This document shows positions 9,069 through 19,540 of a DNA stretch of 64,000 nt, piece by piece. The stretch spans positions 124,001-188,000 of the forward strand of contig NZ_BRVO01000001.1 of assembly GCF_027924185.1 (NCBI RefSeq). Reading direction: 5' to 3'. The stretch is from Neptunitalea lumnitzerae. Lineage in GTDB: Bacteria; Bacteroidota; Bacteroidia; Flavobacteriales; Flavobacteriaceae. Both the position numbers and the translations under genes were made by a program. The notes under the pieces are model-generated. The model did no database searches and was not told where the DNA came from. It worked only from the letters and a program-made list of their open reading frames with translations. Every line of letters begins with the position of its first letter. Position 1 is the first letter of the stretch.

Positions 9069-9830
9069 TTAAAACTTTTCTACCACTAGTTTTTCCTCAT
9101 CAAAACCAACAGCATCTTTATATATATAGTATAAAGGTATAACTTGTAAACATGCTGTAAAGAAGATACCTATACCACATGCTAACGCCCCTAAACTAGC
9201 TATCATTCCTAAAACAAGGGTTAATCCAAAAATAAGAATCCAATATTTATTACCCAATTTAAAACTAATCTTAATAATTTCTGAAACACTTAATTCAGGA
9301 TTAAAAGCAAAAATCACAAGAAATAAATTTATAGGAACCGCTACATAATACGCAGGTAAAATACACATCATCAAAGCTATCAAGGAAATCCCAGCTGCTG
9401 CAAGTCCTAATACAAAGGTTTTTCCAAAATACCTAGCCTTGCAATAATAAAACAAATCTGAGGTATCTGCATTCCCGTAATAATCAGCATTCTTACACAC
9501 CCTCAAAAAACCAGCAATTAAGGCATAAGTTATAAAAGACATAAATATAACCATAGCTAACCCTGCTAAAAACGCCCAAGATAAAGTACTAAATATAGCT
9601 ATAGGTTCTATCGCATCACCAACCTCTGAAGCCTCAGCAAAAGCACTTAACCCAGCCATAGGCAACATTACCACAACCATAAACGGAATCATAATTATAA
9701 ATACACAGGCTATCATTAAAAAACCTTGCCACCAAACTTTTTTATACAAATCAAAAGTTCTTGAAAAAATATCGCCAAAATCTGGGCTTGCACTTCTTTC
9801 AATGCGAGAAGAAAGTTGAAAAAAATCCAT
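9069..9830 (-). CDS. Multi-pass membrane protein of unknown function
   Basis: About 253 residues from the ATG at 9830 (MDFFQLSSRIERSASPDFGD). An upstream in-frame ATG at 9872 adds 14 residues but sits 5 bases from the preceding stop and gives an unnatural start. After a soluble start and an amphipathic FSRTFDLYKKVWW segment there are about five or six membrane helices, several rich in Ala, Gly and Met. Proteins of this layout in Flavobacteriia are often given a misleading carotene-monooxygenase name; nothing in the sequence supports an enzyme. Confidence 0.7.
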   Translation of the reverse strand: MDFFQLSSRIERSASPDFGDIFSRTFDLYKKVWWQGFLMIACVFIIMIPFMVVVMLPMAGLSAFAEASEVGDAIEPIAIFSTLSWAFLAGLAMVIFMSFITYALIAGFLRVCKNADYYGNADTSDLFYYCKARYFGKTFVLGLAAAGISLIALMMCILPAYYVAVPINLFLVIFAFNPELSVSEIIKISFKLGNKYWILIFGLTLVLGMIASLGALACGIGIFFTACLQVIPLYYIYKDAVGFDEEKLVVEKF

Positions 9831-9877
9831 AAAAGTTAAATTGGTTAGTTGAGTAAAAAACCAAATGTACATTTTTT

Positions 9878-10759
9878 CTACAAACGAAACTGAAAAATCA
9901 AGGTACCATACGTATGATTTTGCGCTTTTTCTGTTCGTTTAGTAGTTGTATTAAACACATACTGCATAGAAAACCCTTTACCTAACCAACCTACTCCCAA
10001 CTTACAAAACAACATATTTCTACTAGGGTCGCGGGTTAATGGCGCATCATTATTCCACACACTCCCTTGCAACAAAGCATCGTACCCTACCAACCTATAA
10101 TCTGCCCCTACCATTAAAAACCATTTAGGCGTAGTAGGCATCAAATATTCTTTATAACTTATATTATATAAACCCGTAAGTCCGGTTTCTAGATACACAT
10201 CCTTTGTACCTACAACAGTTTTAGAAGTCCACAACACACTAGGATTCCACAAGTATCCATACCCAAACTCCACATTCCCCATCAACCCTGAAGGAATTTG
10301 ATCTATCCATAACGGGTTTTCAGAAACCCCAGCAAAATCATGAAACCCTTGATGCAATTCCTTAGCCCTTGAAGCCTCACCTGTTACACCTAACGCTATC
10401 CCATATAACCAAACATTCTTTTCACTTATCTTATTAATTTTCAAACCTGTAGCCAACCATCCAGCAAACGGACGATCATACCCTCTCAGGTATTCGCTGT
10501 TAGGATATAGTGGCACATACATCTGATGTTTAATATCTGCATTTATAAATAAATTTTCTCCGGGTTGTGCGTGCCACCATAAAAAATTAGAAGCACTTTG
10601 TCTGTAGGCTAAAAAAAGTCCGGATGTGTAATAATTATCCTCATCATAAGGTGCTAACACATCATTATCTATTTGTAACTGAATAAGTCTGGTATCATTT
10701 GTTGTTTGTGCATTCAAAATGTAAACAGACAAACAAAAGACCACTATGATTGATCTCAA
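9878..10759 (-). CDS. LpxR-like outer-membrane lipid A deacylase family protein
   Basis: 293 residues starting at TTG (10757-10759) with a short signal peptide ([17 protein letters not shown]). The opening [21 protein letters not shown] matches the LpxR (DUF2219) pattern, where Asn, Asp and Thr near the barrel entry form part of the active site; the catalytic-type His is likely in HQGFHDF, followed by the family-like WIDQIPSG. LpxR removes the 3'-acyloxyacyl chain of lipid A in a calcium-dependent way. The remainder is alternating barrel strands ending in FQFRL. Activity here is inferred from family only. It is divergent from miaB. Confidence 0.72.
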   Translation of the reverse strand: MRSIIVVFCLSVYILNAQTTNDTRLIQLQIDNDVLAPYDEDNYYTSGLFLAYRQSASNFLWWHAQPGENLFINADIKHQMYVPLYPNSEYLRGYDRPFAGWLATGLKINKISEKNVWLYGIALGVTGEASRAKELHQGFHDFAGVSENPLWIDQIPSGLMGNVEFGYGYLWNPSVLWTSKTVVGTKDVYLETGLTGLYNISYKEYLMPTTPKWFLMVGADYRLVGYDALLQGSVWNNDAPLTRDPSRNMLFCKLGVGWLGKGFSMQYVFNTTTKRTEKAQNHTYGTLIFQFRL

Positions 10760-10816
10760 AACATTCTTTTGTGTAAATATATCAAAATAAAAACGTTATA
10801 TACCGCAACTGACACC

Positions 10817-10847
10817 TTGTCACATCACAAATTTAAACCTATATTTG
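10817..10847 (+). promoter_or_regulatory. Bacteroidota-type promoter of miaB
   Basis: TTG at 10817-10819 and TATATTTG at 10840-10847, separated by 20 bases, match the -33/-7 consensus TTG-N(17-23)-TAnnTTTG. Transcription would start near 10853, just before the ATG at 10871. This also argues against the longer in-frame start at 10769. Confidence 0.7.
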
Positions 10848-10870
10848 CGTTTTATTTTGTGCGCATTTAT

Positions 10871-12316
10871 ATGGAGAAGATTATTGACGAAAACAAGCAA
10901 GGAAACAGTTTGGTACTAGACCAAAACACAGGTAACAGCCGTAAACTATACATTGAAAGTTATGGTTGCCAAATGAACTTTTCAGATAGCGAAATTGTAG
11001 CATCAATTTTATCTAAAGAAGGCTTCAACACCACTCAGAACATGGAAGAAGCCGATCTTGTATTGGTAAACACCTGCTCTATTAGAGAAAAAGCTGAGCA
11101 AACTGTTAGAAAAAGACTTGAAAAATTTAATGCCGTTAAACGCATTAACCCAAATATGAAAGTTGGTGTTTTAGGCTGTATGGCAGAACGCCTTAAAAGT
11201 AAATTTCTTGAAGAAGAAAAAATTGTAGATATGGTTGTAGGCCCAGATGCCTATAAAGATTTACCTAACCTTATTCAAGAAATAGAAGATGGTAGAAATG
11301 CTGTTAACGTAATTCTTTCTAAAGAAGAAACCTACGGAGACATTGCACCCGTACGTTTAAATAGTAATGGGGTTACTGCTTTTGTTTCTATTACCAGAGG
11401 GTGCGATAATATGTGTACGTTTTGCGTGGTACCTTTTACTAGAGGACGTGAGCGTAGCCGTGATCCGCATTCTATTTTAGAAGAAGTAAAAGAACTAGTA
11501 GACAAAGGGTTTAAAGAAATTACGTTACTAGGTCAAAATGTAGATAGTTACCTTTGGTATGGTGGCGGACTTAAAAAAGATTTTGAAAAAGCTACCGATA
11601 TGCAAAAGGCTACTGCAGTTAATTTTGCAAACCTTCTTGAAATGGTAGCCACGGCACACCCTAAATTACGTATTCGTTTCTCTACCTCTAACCCACAAGA
11701 CATGACATTAGATGTTATTGAAGCTATGGCTAAACACAATAACATTTGTAAATACATACACTTACCGGTACAAAGTGGTAGTAACCGAATCTTAAAAGAG
11801 ATGAACCGTTTACATACACGTGAGGAATATTTTGAGCTTATTGATAACATTAAAAAAATTATTCCTGAATGTGCTATCTCTCAAGATATGATTGCCGGTT
11901 TCCCTACAGAAACGGAAGAAGATCACCAAGACACCTTAAGCTTAATGGAATATGTAAAGTACGACTTTGGTTTTATGTTTGCCTATTCTGAAAGACCAGG
12001 TACTCTTGCAGAACGTAAAATGGAAGATGATGTACCAGAAGATGTAAAGAAAAGACGTCTTACTGAAATCATCAACTTACAACAAAACCATGCCTTGTTG
12101 CGTACCCAAGCGCACGTGGGTAAAACAGAAGAAGTTTTAATTGAAGGAACTTCTAAAAAATCGGAAGATCATTGGATGGGTAGAAATACACAAAACACTG
12201 TAGTTGTTTTCCCTAAAGAACACTATAAAATAGGCGATTTTGTAAACGTTAAAATTAATGATTGTACTGCTGCCACCTTAATTGGTGAAGCAGTTGGGTA
12301 TTCTGAAAGCAATTAA
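10871..12316 (+). CDS. miaB: tRNA-2-methylthio-N6-dimethylallyladenosine synthase MiaB
   Basis: 481 residues from the ATG at 10871. Radical-SAM methylthiotransferase: N-terminal UPF0004 domain ([18 protein letters not shown] with the first cluster Cys, [19 protein letters not shown]), then the radical-SAM CxxxCxxC motif ([17 protein letters not shown]), and a C-terminal TRAM domain. It adds a methylthio group to i6A37 in tRNAs reading U-starting codons. The start is chosen because a good promoter lies at 10817-10847 and the upstream extension has no family similarity. Confidence 0.96.
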   Translation: MEKIIDENKQGNSLVLDQNTGNSRKLYIESYGCQMNFSDSEIVASILSKEGFNTTQNMEEADLVLVNTCSIREKAEQTVRKRLEKFNAVKRINPNMKVGVLGCMAERLKSKFLEEEKIVDMVVGPDAYKDLPNLIQEIEDGRNAVNVILSKEETYGDIAPVRLNSNGVTAFVSITRGCDNMCTFCVVPFTRGRERSRDPHSILEEVKELVDKGFKEITLLGQNVDSYLWYGGGLKKDFEKATDMQKATAVNFANLLEMVATAHPKLRIRFSTSNPQDMTLDVIEAMAKHNNICKYIHLPVQSGSNRILKEMNRLHTREEYFELIDNIKKIIPECAISQDMIAGFPTETEEDHQDTLSLMEYVKYDFGFMFAYSERPGTLAERKMEDDVPEDVKKRRLTEIINLQQNHALLRTQAHVGKTEEVLIEGTSKKSEDHWMGRNTQNTVVVFPKEHYKIGDFVNVKINDCTAATLIGEAVGYSESN

Positions 12317-12360
12317 ATAAATTTATAGAAGCAGCTTTAAATTTAAGCAGAGAAGAAAAA

Positions 12361-12381
12361 ATGGAATTGAATAAAGCTTAA
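12361..12381 (+). other. Possible six-codon leader ORF before the sigma-54 activator gene
   Basis: ATG GAA TTG AAT AAA GCT TAA encodes MELNKA in the 91-base miaB to activator spacer. Its start context (AAGAAAAAATGGAAT) is nearly the same as that of the real gene start at 12408 (AAGAAAAAATGGAAT), so the segment may be a partial duplication of the start region or a leader peptide. Nothing shows it is translated. Confidence 0.2.
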
Positions 12382-12407
12382 AGAACACAAAAAAAGAAAA
12401 AGAAAAA

Positions 12408-13679
12408 ATGGAATCAGTTCAAGCTATAAAACAACGTTTCGGTATTATCGGTAACGACCTAAAACTAAACAGGGCTCTTGAAAAAGCAATTCAAGTAGCC
12501 CCTACAGATATTTCGGTATTGGTAACAGGAGAAAGTGGAGTTGGTAAAGAAGCGGTTCCTAAAATTATACACTCGTTATCGCACCGTAAACATGGTAAAT
12601 TTATTGCCGTTAACTGTGGTGCTATTCCAGAGGGTACTATTGACTCAGAATTATTCGGACACGAAAAAGGCGCTTTTACAGGTGCCACACAAACCCGTAG
12701 TGGATACTTTGAAGAAGCCGATGGTGGTACCATATTTTTAGATGAAGTAGGTGAATTACCTTTAACTACCCAAGTACGTTTATTAAGAGTTTTAGAAAAT
12801 GGAGAATTCATTAAAGTAGGTTCTTCTAAAGTTCAAAAAACCAATGTACGTATTGTTGCTGCTACCAATGTAAAAATGATAGAAGCCATAGAAAAAGGGA
12901 AGTTTAGAGAAGATTTATACTACCGTCTTAGTACCGTAGAAATACATTTGCCGCCTTTAAGAGACCGAGCAGAAGATATTCATTTATTATTTAGAAAGTT
13001 TGCAGCAGATTTTGCTCAAAAATATAAAATGCCTACCATTAGGCTTACTCCAGATGCGGTACAGTTATTGTTAAAGTACCGATGGAGCGGAAATATTAGA
13101 CAATTAAGAAATATTGCTGAACAAATTTCTGTTTTAGAACAAGAACGTACCATTTCAGCAGAAACATTACGTTCTTATTTACCAGATGCTACCAGTAATT
13201 TACCTGCCGTAGTAGGAAACAAGAAAGCAGAAAGTGATTTTAGCAATGAACGTGAAATATTATATAAGGTGTTGTTTGATATGAAAAGCGACCTTAACGA
13301 CCTTAAAAAGCTAACCATGGAGCTTATGCAAAATGGCAATAGCCAAAAGGTACAAGAGGAAAATCAATCCCTTATTAACAAGATTTACAGAGAAGAACCA
13401 ACAGACGCAGAGTTTACAGAAGACAACAATGAGGTAGAGGAAGATTATGGATATTTACAATTGCCATCTCACCAACATGTTACTCCTGCAACAGCAGAAG
13501 ACAAGTATCACTTTGCAGAAGAAATTGAAGAAGAAGAAACGCTTTCGCTACAAGACAAAGAACTAGAGTTAATTAAAAAAGCTCTAGAACGCAATAATGG
13601 AAAACGAAAAAATGCCGCAGCAGAATTAGGGATCTCTGAGAGAACATTATACAGAAAAATTAAACAATACAATCTTTAG
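12408..13679 (+). CDS. Sigma-54-dependent transcriptional activator (AAA+ and Fis domains)
   Basis: 423 residues without a receiver domain. The AAA+ domain has Walker A GESGVGKE (41-48), the sigma-54 contact loop GAFTGA (88-93), Walker B GGTIFLDE and the arginine-finger region LRDRAEDI. An acidic linker (EEIEEEE) precedes the C-terminal Fis-type helix-turn-helix (NAAAELGISERTLYRKIKQ). It remodels RpoN-RNA polymerase at -24/-12 promoters. Having no sensor domain, it may be controlled by level or partner proteins. It precedes lptE by 14 bases, so the two are probably co-transcribed. Confidence 0.93.
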   Translation: MESVQAIKQRFGIIGNDLKLNRALEKAIQVAPTDISVLVTGESGVGKEAVPKIIHSLSHRKHGKFIAVNCGAIPEGTIDSELFGHEKGAFTGATQTRSGYFEEADGGTIFLDEVGELPLTTQVRLLRVLENGEFIKVGSSKVQKTNVRIVAATNVKMIEAIEKGKFREDLYYRLSTVEIHLPPLRDRAEDIHLLFRKFAADFAQKYKMPTIRLTPDAVQLLLKYRWSGNIRQLRNIAEQISVLEQERTISAETLRSYLPDATSNLPAVVGNKKAESDFSNEREILYKVLFDMKSDLNDLKKLTMELMQNGNSQKVQEENQSLINKIYREEPTDAEFTEDNNEVEEDYGYLQLPSHQHVTPATAEDKYHFAEEIEEEETLSLQDKELELIKKALERNNGKRKNAAAELGISERTLYRKIKQYNL

Positions 13680-13693
13680 GAAAAGTTTATATC

Positions 13694-14194
13694 ATGAAAA
13701 AATTAAGCGCTATTCTAAGCATTTGCATATTAGCCATAACCTTTACAGGCTGTGGCCCATATAGTTTTACAGGAATTAGCACCAATGCAGAAAGTTTTCA
13801 GGTAAACTTTTTTCAAAATGTGGCTCCTATTATTGTACCAGGACTAGATAGAGATTTTACCAATGCATTGCAAGACTTGATTATGAACCAAACCAGTCTT
13901 GAATTAAAATCGCAAAATGCACAATTAATATATGAAGGTGAAATAACAGAATGGAGCGTAACACCTATGAGTGCCACCGCCAACCAAACGGCTGCTCAAA
14001 ACCGATTAACGGTGGGTGTAAACGTACGATTTATAAACACGCTAGACTCTGAGAAAGATTTTGAACGAAAGTTCTCTTTCTACTACGATTTTCCGGCTAC
14101 AACACAGGTTAACGCCGTGGAAGATGCAGCTTACGAAGAAATTTTTGAACGTATAACGCAAGATATTATTAATGCCTCTTTAGCAGACTGGTAA
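13694..14194 (+). CDS. lptE: LptE-family LPS-assembly lipoprotein
   Basis: 166 residues with a lipoprotein signal (MKKLSAILSICILAITFTGC, Cys20). The mature part begins GPYSFTGIS and has the short alternating strand/helix layout of Bacteroidota LptE proteins, which plug the LptD barrel during lipopolysaccharide insertion. Assignment rests on size, signal, the start GPYSFTG and position between the sigma-54 activator and secG; sequence conservation in LptE is low. Confidence 0.82.
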   Translation: MKKLSAILSICILAITFTGCGPYSFTGISTNAESFQVNFFQNVAPIIVPGLDRDFTNALQDLIMNQTSLELKSQNAQLIYEGEITEWSVTPMSATANQTAAQNRLTVGVNVRFINTLDSEKDFERKFSFYYDFPATTQVNAVEDAAYEEIFERITQDIINASLADW

Positions 14195-14200
14195 TAGATT

Positions 14201-15067
14201 ATGAATGTAACCAACTTTACATACCTATTAAAAAATCCGGATACTATTACTACTGAACAAACCAAAGAGTTAGACAGTATTATAAAAGAGCATCCGTATT
14301 TTCAGGCAGCAAGAGTTCTACAATTATATGGGTTATACAAACAGAATAGTTTATACTACAATAAAAACCTGAAACTAGCCGCAGCGGCTACAACCGACAG
14401 GCAAATTCTTTTTGAATTTATAAATACACCTCAGTTCTCGCAACATTCAGTTTCTAAAGAAATTACGCAACAACAATCTAAACTAAAGGAGATCAGTGTA
14501 ATTGCCGATGAAATAAGGGCACATAAAGAAACTTTTACGAATAAAGATTATGAGGATGCTGAGCTCATTTTAAATGAAGATACATTTCAGCCAAAAGAGC
14601 AAACAGAAACTGTTGCTGAAGAAGTGTACCCACATCAAGAAGCACACAAACCCGCTAGTATTTCAGAAATGCACTCGTTTGCAGAATGGTTACGCCTTAC
14701 CAGCGTTAAAGTTATAGACAGGTCTGCAGAAGATTCTGTTGTAAAAAGCATAGAACACGCGGAAGAAGAAACGCAACAGCTACCAGACGATAAAAAAGAA
14801 AAATTTGATTTAATAGATAAGTTTTTAGAGACTTCACCTAAGATTGTACCGGTGAGAGACCCTATAAACACTAAGAATTTAGCCAAAGATGCTACCTCCG
14901 AAACACCACAGTTAATGACCGAAACATTAGCTAAGGTATACGTTACTCAAAAGAAATATAAAAAAGCCTTGAAAGCTTATGAGATTTTAATTTTGAAATA
15001 TCCGGAAAAAAGTAGTTTATTTGCACACCAAATCGAAGAGATAAAGAAATTAAAACAAAATAATTAA
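14201..15067 (+). CDS. Conserved hypothetical protein with C-terminal TPR-like helices
   Basis: 288 residues, soluble, no signal peptide. The N-terminus (NPDTITTEQTKELDSIIKEHPYFQAARVLQL) is helical; the middle is acidic and low in complexity; the end (TETLAKVYVTQKKYKKALKAYEILILKYPEKS) fits one tetratricopeptide repeat. It lies 6 bases after lptE and 11 bases before secG, so it is part of this envelope/secretion operon. Function is unknown. Confidence 0.75.
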   Translation: MNVTNFTYLLKNPDTITTEQTKELDSIIKEHPYFQAARVLQLYGLYKQNSLYYNKNLKLAAAATTDRQILFEFINTPQFSQHSVSKEITQQQSKLKEISVIADEIRAHKETFTNKDYEDAELILNEDTFQPKEQTETVAEEVYPHQEAHKPASISEMHSFAEWLRLTSVKVIDRSAEDSVVKSIEHAEEETQQLPDDKKEKFDLIDKFLETSPKIVPVRDPINTKNLAKDATSETPQLMTETLAKVYVTQKKYKKALKAYEILILKYPEKSSLFAHQIEEIKKLKQNN

Positions 15068-15078
15068 TTCATTTTAAT

Positions 15079-15423
15079 ATGGATCCGTACGTAATATATT
15101 TAACAGGTATTCTTTTAGTTAGCTTTTTACTAATTATAGTAGTAATGGTACAAAACCCAAAAGGTGGCGGATTATCTTCTACTTTTGGTGGTGGTGCCAA
15201 CCAAATTGGTGGTGTTAAGAAAACTGGAGATTTCTTAGAAAAAAGTACCTGGTTTTTAGCAACTGTATTAGTAGCTTTAATTTTATTAGCAAACACTACA
15301 TTAGGAGGAAGCTCTACTGATGCTAAAATTTTACAAGGAACAGAACAACAAGACAACTTACCTGCAGATGGTGGTTTACCAGCAGATACACCTGCTACTA
15401 CTCCTACTGACAACGCTCAGTAA
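15079..15423 (+). CDS. secG: Preprotein translocase subunit SecG
   Basis: 114 residues with two membrane helices (YVIYLTGILLVSFLLIIVVM and STWFLATVLVALILLANTT) on either side of the conserved loop NPKGGGLSSTFGGG. It is an accessory subunit of the SecYEG channel. The C-terminal tail is a Thr/Pro/Asp-rich extension. A terminator follows directly. Confidence 0.95.
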   Translation: MDPYVIYLTGILLVSFLLIIVVMVQNPKGGGLSSTFGGGANQIGGVKKTGDFLEKSTWFLATVLVALILLANTTLGGSSTDAKILQGTEQQDNLPADGGLPADTPATTPTDNAQ

Positions 15424-15445
15424 GTAATTGTTAAAAATACATATC

Positions 15446-15483
15446 AAAAAATGCCAGCTTGTCATAAAGCTGGCATTTTTTTT
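15446..15483 (+). terminator. Intrinsic terminator after secG
   Basis: The stem ATGCCAGCTT / AAGCTGGCAT with a 6-base loop is preceded by five A and followed by a run of eight T. It ends the miaB-to-secG transcript and separates it from groSL. Confidence 0.9.
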
Positions 15484-15489
15484 GGCTCC

Positions 15490-15522
15490 TTGACATAATT
15501 ACCCCTGTTGGCATAATTTCTG
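15490..15522 (+). promoter_or_regulatory. Tandem direct repeat in the groSL promoter region
   Basis: TTGACATAATTAC (15490-15502) and TTGGCATAATTTC (15508-15520) match at 11 of 13 positions and are 18 bases apart, about 60-75 bases before groS. The second copy also resembles a sigma-54 -24 box (TTGGCAT) with a weak -12 (CTGT). No CIRCE inverted repeat is seen. These may be a heat-shock promoter or regulator sites. Confidence 0.45.
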
Positions 15523-15581
15523 TCTATTAGAGAGCAATGAATTTTTCAAATAAAAACTAAAAATTAAATAGTATTATAAAA

Positions 15582-17515
<1,934 letters not shown>

Positions 17516-17534
17516 TCATTCTCCTAAAAATACT

Positions 17535-17565
17535 AAAAAGGGAACCAAATGGTTCCCTTTTTTTA
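17535..17565 (+). terminator. Intrinsic terminator after groL
   Basis: AAAAAGGGAACC / GGTTCCCTTTTT with a 4-base loop (AAAT) and a T run, 20 bases after the groL stop. Confidence 0.92.
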
Positions 17566-17609
17566 TGGACTCCAATTTTTTCGTTGACTTCATTATGATA
17601 ATAAACCCT

Positions 17610-18152
17610 CCGTAAGCCATTAGTGAGTTGCTGAATCTAGTTCAGCATGACGAAGAGAACAATCATGTTAACTGAATTACCAGATGAACGTCACCCTGAA
17701 CGTGATTCAGGGTCTCATAGGAGTAAGTTAAACTAGCCTAGCCGTCAGGTAGAGTGATTTAACGTGGGGAAACTATATTGAGACCAAAGGCGGTGGGGTT
17801 AGGGACTTTAAGCCACTTGTGAGTTGCTGAAATCGAAGATTCAACGTAGTTAATCCAGTTCAGTAAAACGAAGAGAAAAATCATGTTAACTGAATTACCA
17901 GATACACGTCACCCTAAACTGGATTCAGGGTCTCATATGAGTGAGTTAAACTAGCCTAACCGTCAGGTAGAGTGATTTAATTTAGGTAAACTCTATCGAG
18001 ACCAAAGGCGATGGGGTTACACAAACCACACCAGCGAAAAGTAACATCTTTCAACTACATAATTCATAAGAGTGAGCATTCCCTTTTAAGGGTTAAAAGG
18101 CCTTGAGCCACTTGTGAGTTGCTGAATCCAGTTCAGCATGACGAAGAGAACA
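17610..18152 (-). repeat. Paired-hairpin repeat block (two units and a partial third)
   Basis: The gene-free spacer after groL holds two roughly 200-base imperfect units (17610-17800, 17810-18017) and a partial third (18105-18152). Each has a B hairpin (GCTGAATCTAGTTCAGC type, followed by ATGACGA) and an A hairpin (CACCCTGAAC...GATTCAGGGTCTCAT). Relative to copies at 36-48 kb the units are inverted. Each full unit also contains a worn copy of the right half of the inverted-end element seen at 37-38 kb (17742-17798 and 17960-18016, starting CCGTCAGGTAGAGTG). No other gene is seen here. Confidence 0.85.
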
Positions 18153-18200
18153 ATTCAGAAACATATTTCATACATTTACTATATTAAACACAAACACATT

Positions 18201-19001
18201 ATGAAACATATAATAATAGCAGCGTGTTTAGCTGTTGCACTATCCGGATGTAAACAAGAAACCATTGTAAAGGAAATAGAGGTAGAACAAAACAAAAATG
18301 AATATAACGTTCAAGCCGTATTGTGGCAGCAGCATGCAGCAGAAAACGATGCATTATACTACCAAGGCTACAACACAGCCAAACTACAACTAGATGCCGC
18401 TTTAGAAAATATTCTTTCTTATAAAAAAACACTTGCCATTATTACCGACATTGATGAAACCGTGTTAGATAATAGTCCGTACAACGCTAAATTAATCAAA
18501 GACGACCTTAGCTATACCAAGGAAAGCTGGAATGAGTGGTGCCAGCTTGCACAAGCAAAACCCCTACCTGGTGCTGTTTCTTTTTTAAACTATGCAGCAT
18601 CTAAAGGAGTAGTTATTTTTTATATTACCAATAGAAGCACCGAAGTAAAAGAGGTTACGCTTAAAAACCTTCAAAAATATAATTTTCCCTTTGCAGATGC
18701 TTCTCACATACAACTTAAAGAAGATATGAGCAACAAAGAACCTCGTAGACAAAAGATACTGGACGATTATGAAGTAATACTATATATGGGAGATAATCTT
18801 GCAGATTTTGCGGATGTTTTTGATGGGAATGATAGAAACCTAAAAGCAGCAGAGTTAGCGGCTAATTTTGGAACAAAATTTATCGTTTTTCCCAATCCAA
18901 TGTATGGTGACTGGGAAAGTAAAGGAATCTTTGAAGGTAACATGGGTGGTACACCAATGGTCATAGATTCTGTTAGAAAATCTAAATTGGAGGGATACTA
19001 A
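18201..19001 (+). CDS. Acid phosphatase lipoprotein, e(P4) family (HAD class)
   Basis: 266 residues from the ATG at 18201, with lipobox LSGC (Cys17) in MKHIIIAACLAVALSGCKQ. The catalytic motif DIDETVLDNSPY contains the nucleophile Asp pair of the DDDD phosphatases; later acidic residues in YMGDNLADFADVF complete the site. Members act outside the cytoplasm as broad acid phosphatases or 5'-nucleotidases, e.g. on NMN. An upstream in-frame ATG at 18138 is rejected because it lies inside a repeat element (ATGACGAAGAGAACA). Repeats flank the gene on both sides. Confidence 0.9.
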   Translation: MKHIIIAACLAVALSGCKQETIVKEIEVEQNKNEYNVQAVLWQQHAAENDALYYQGYNTAKLQLDAALENILSYKKTLAIITDIDETVLDNSPYNAKLIKDDLSYTKESWNEWCQLAQAKPLPGAVSFLNYAASKGVVIFYITNRSTEVKEVTLKNLQKYNFPFADASHIQLKEDMSNKEPRRQKILDDYEVILYMGDNLADFADVFDGNDRNLKAAELAANFGTKFIVFPNPMYGDWESKGIFEGNMGGTPMVIDSVRKSKLEGY

Positions 19002-19064
19002 TATCCCTCCATAAAATCTATTTAAAACCTCAGTAGAAGTAGCACTTCCCTTCGGGATCAAGGC

Positions 19065-19536
19065 AACACTCAGCTACTAATGAGATGCTGAAATCGGAGA
19101 TTCAACGTAGTTAAACAAGTTCAGAATGACGAAGTTTACAATTATGTTCATAGAATCACCAAAACCGCGTCACCCTGAACTTGATTCAGGGTCTCATCCG
19201 AGTAAGCCATAACCAAAACCTCAAACTAATATAACCATTCAAGTGAGAGTTCTCCTCATCGGGGGTTAGGGACTTTGAGCTACTTGTGCGATTCTGAAAC
19301 AAGTTCAGAATGACGAAGTTTACAATTATGTTCATAGAATCACCAAAACCACGTCACCCTGAACTTGATTCAGGGTCACATCCCAGTAAGCCACAATCAA
19401 AACTTAAAACCAAATAAAACCATTAGAGTGAGAGTTCCCCCTTGGGAGTTAGGAGCTTTGAGCCACTTGTGAGATGCTAAATCGGAGATTCAACGGAGTT
19501 AATCAAGTTCAGCATGACGGAACAAGCTACATAAAA
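19065..19536 (-). repeat. Paired-hairpin repeat block between acid phosphatase and A2M gene
   Basis: The 539-base spacer holds two near-identical units (about 19075-19200 and 19270-19390) and a partial third (19455-19525). Each has B-type sequence (CAAGTTCAGAATGACGAAG) followed by an A hairpin (CACCCTGAACTTGATTCAGGGT), linked by a conserved stretch including ATGTTCATAGAATCACC. The orientation matches the block at 17.6-18.2 kb. No coding sequence is seen. Confidence 0.85.
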
Positions 19537-19540
19537 TTCA

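Noticed and set aside
10769-10870. Longer MiaB start with 34 extra residues
   Set aside because: It begins upstream of a good promoter (10817-10847) and has no similarity to MiaB N-termini.
15424-15581. CIRCE (HrcA) operator before groS
   Set aside because: No TTAGCACTC-N9-GAGTGCTAA inverted repeat is present; only TTAGAGAGCAATG is seen, which does not pair.
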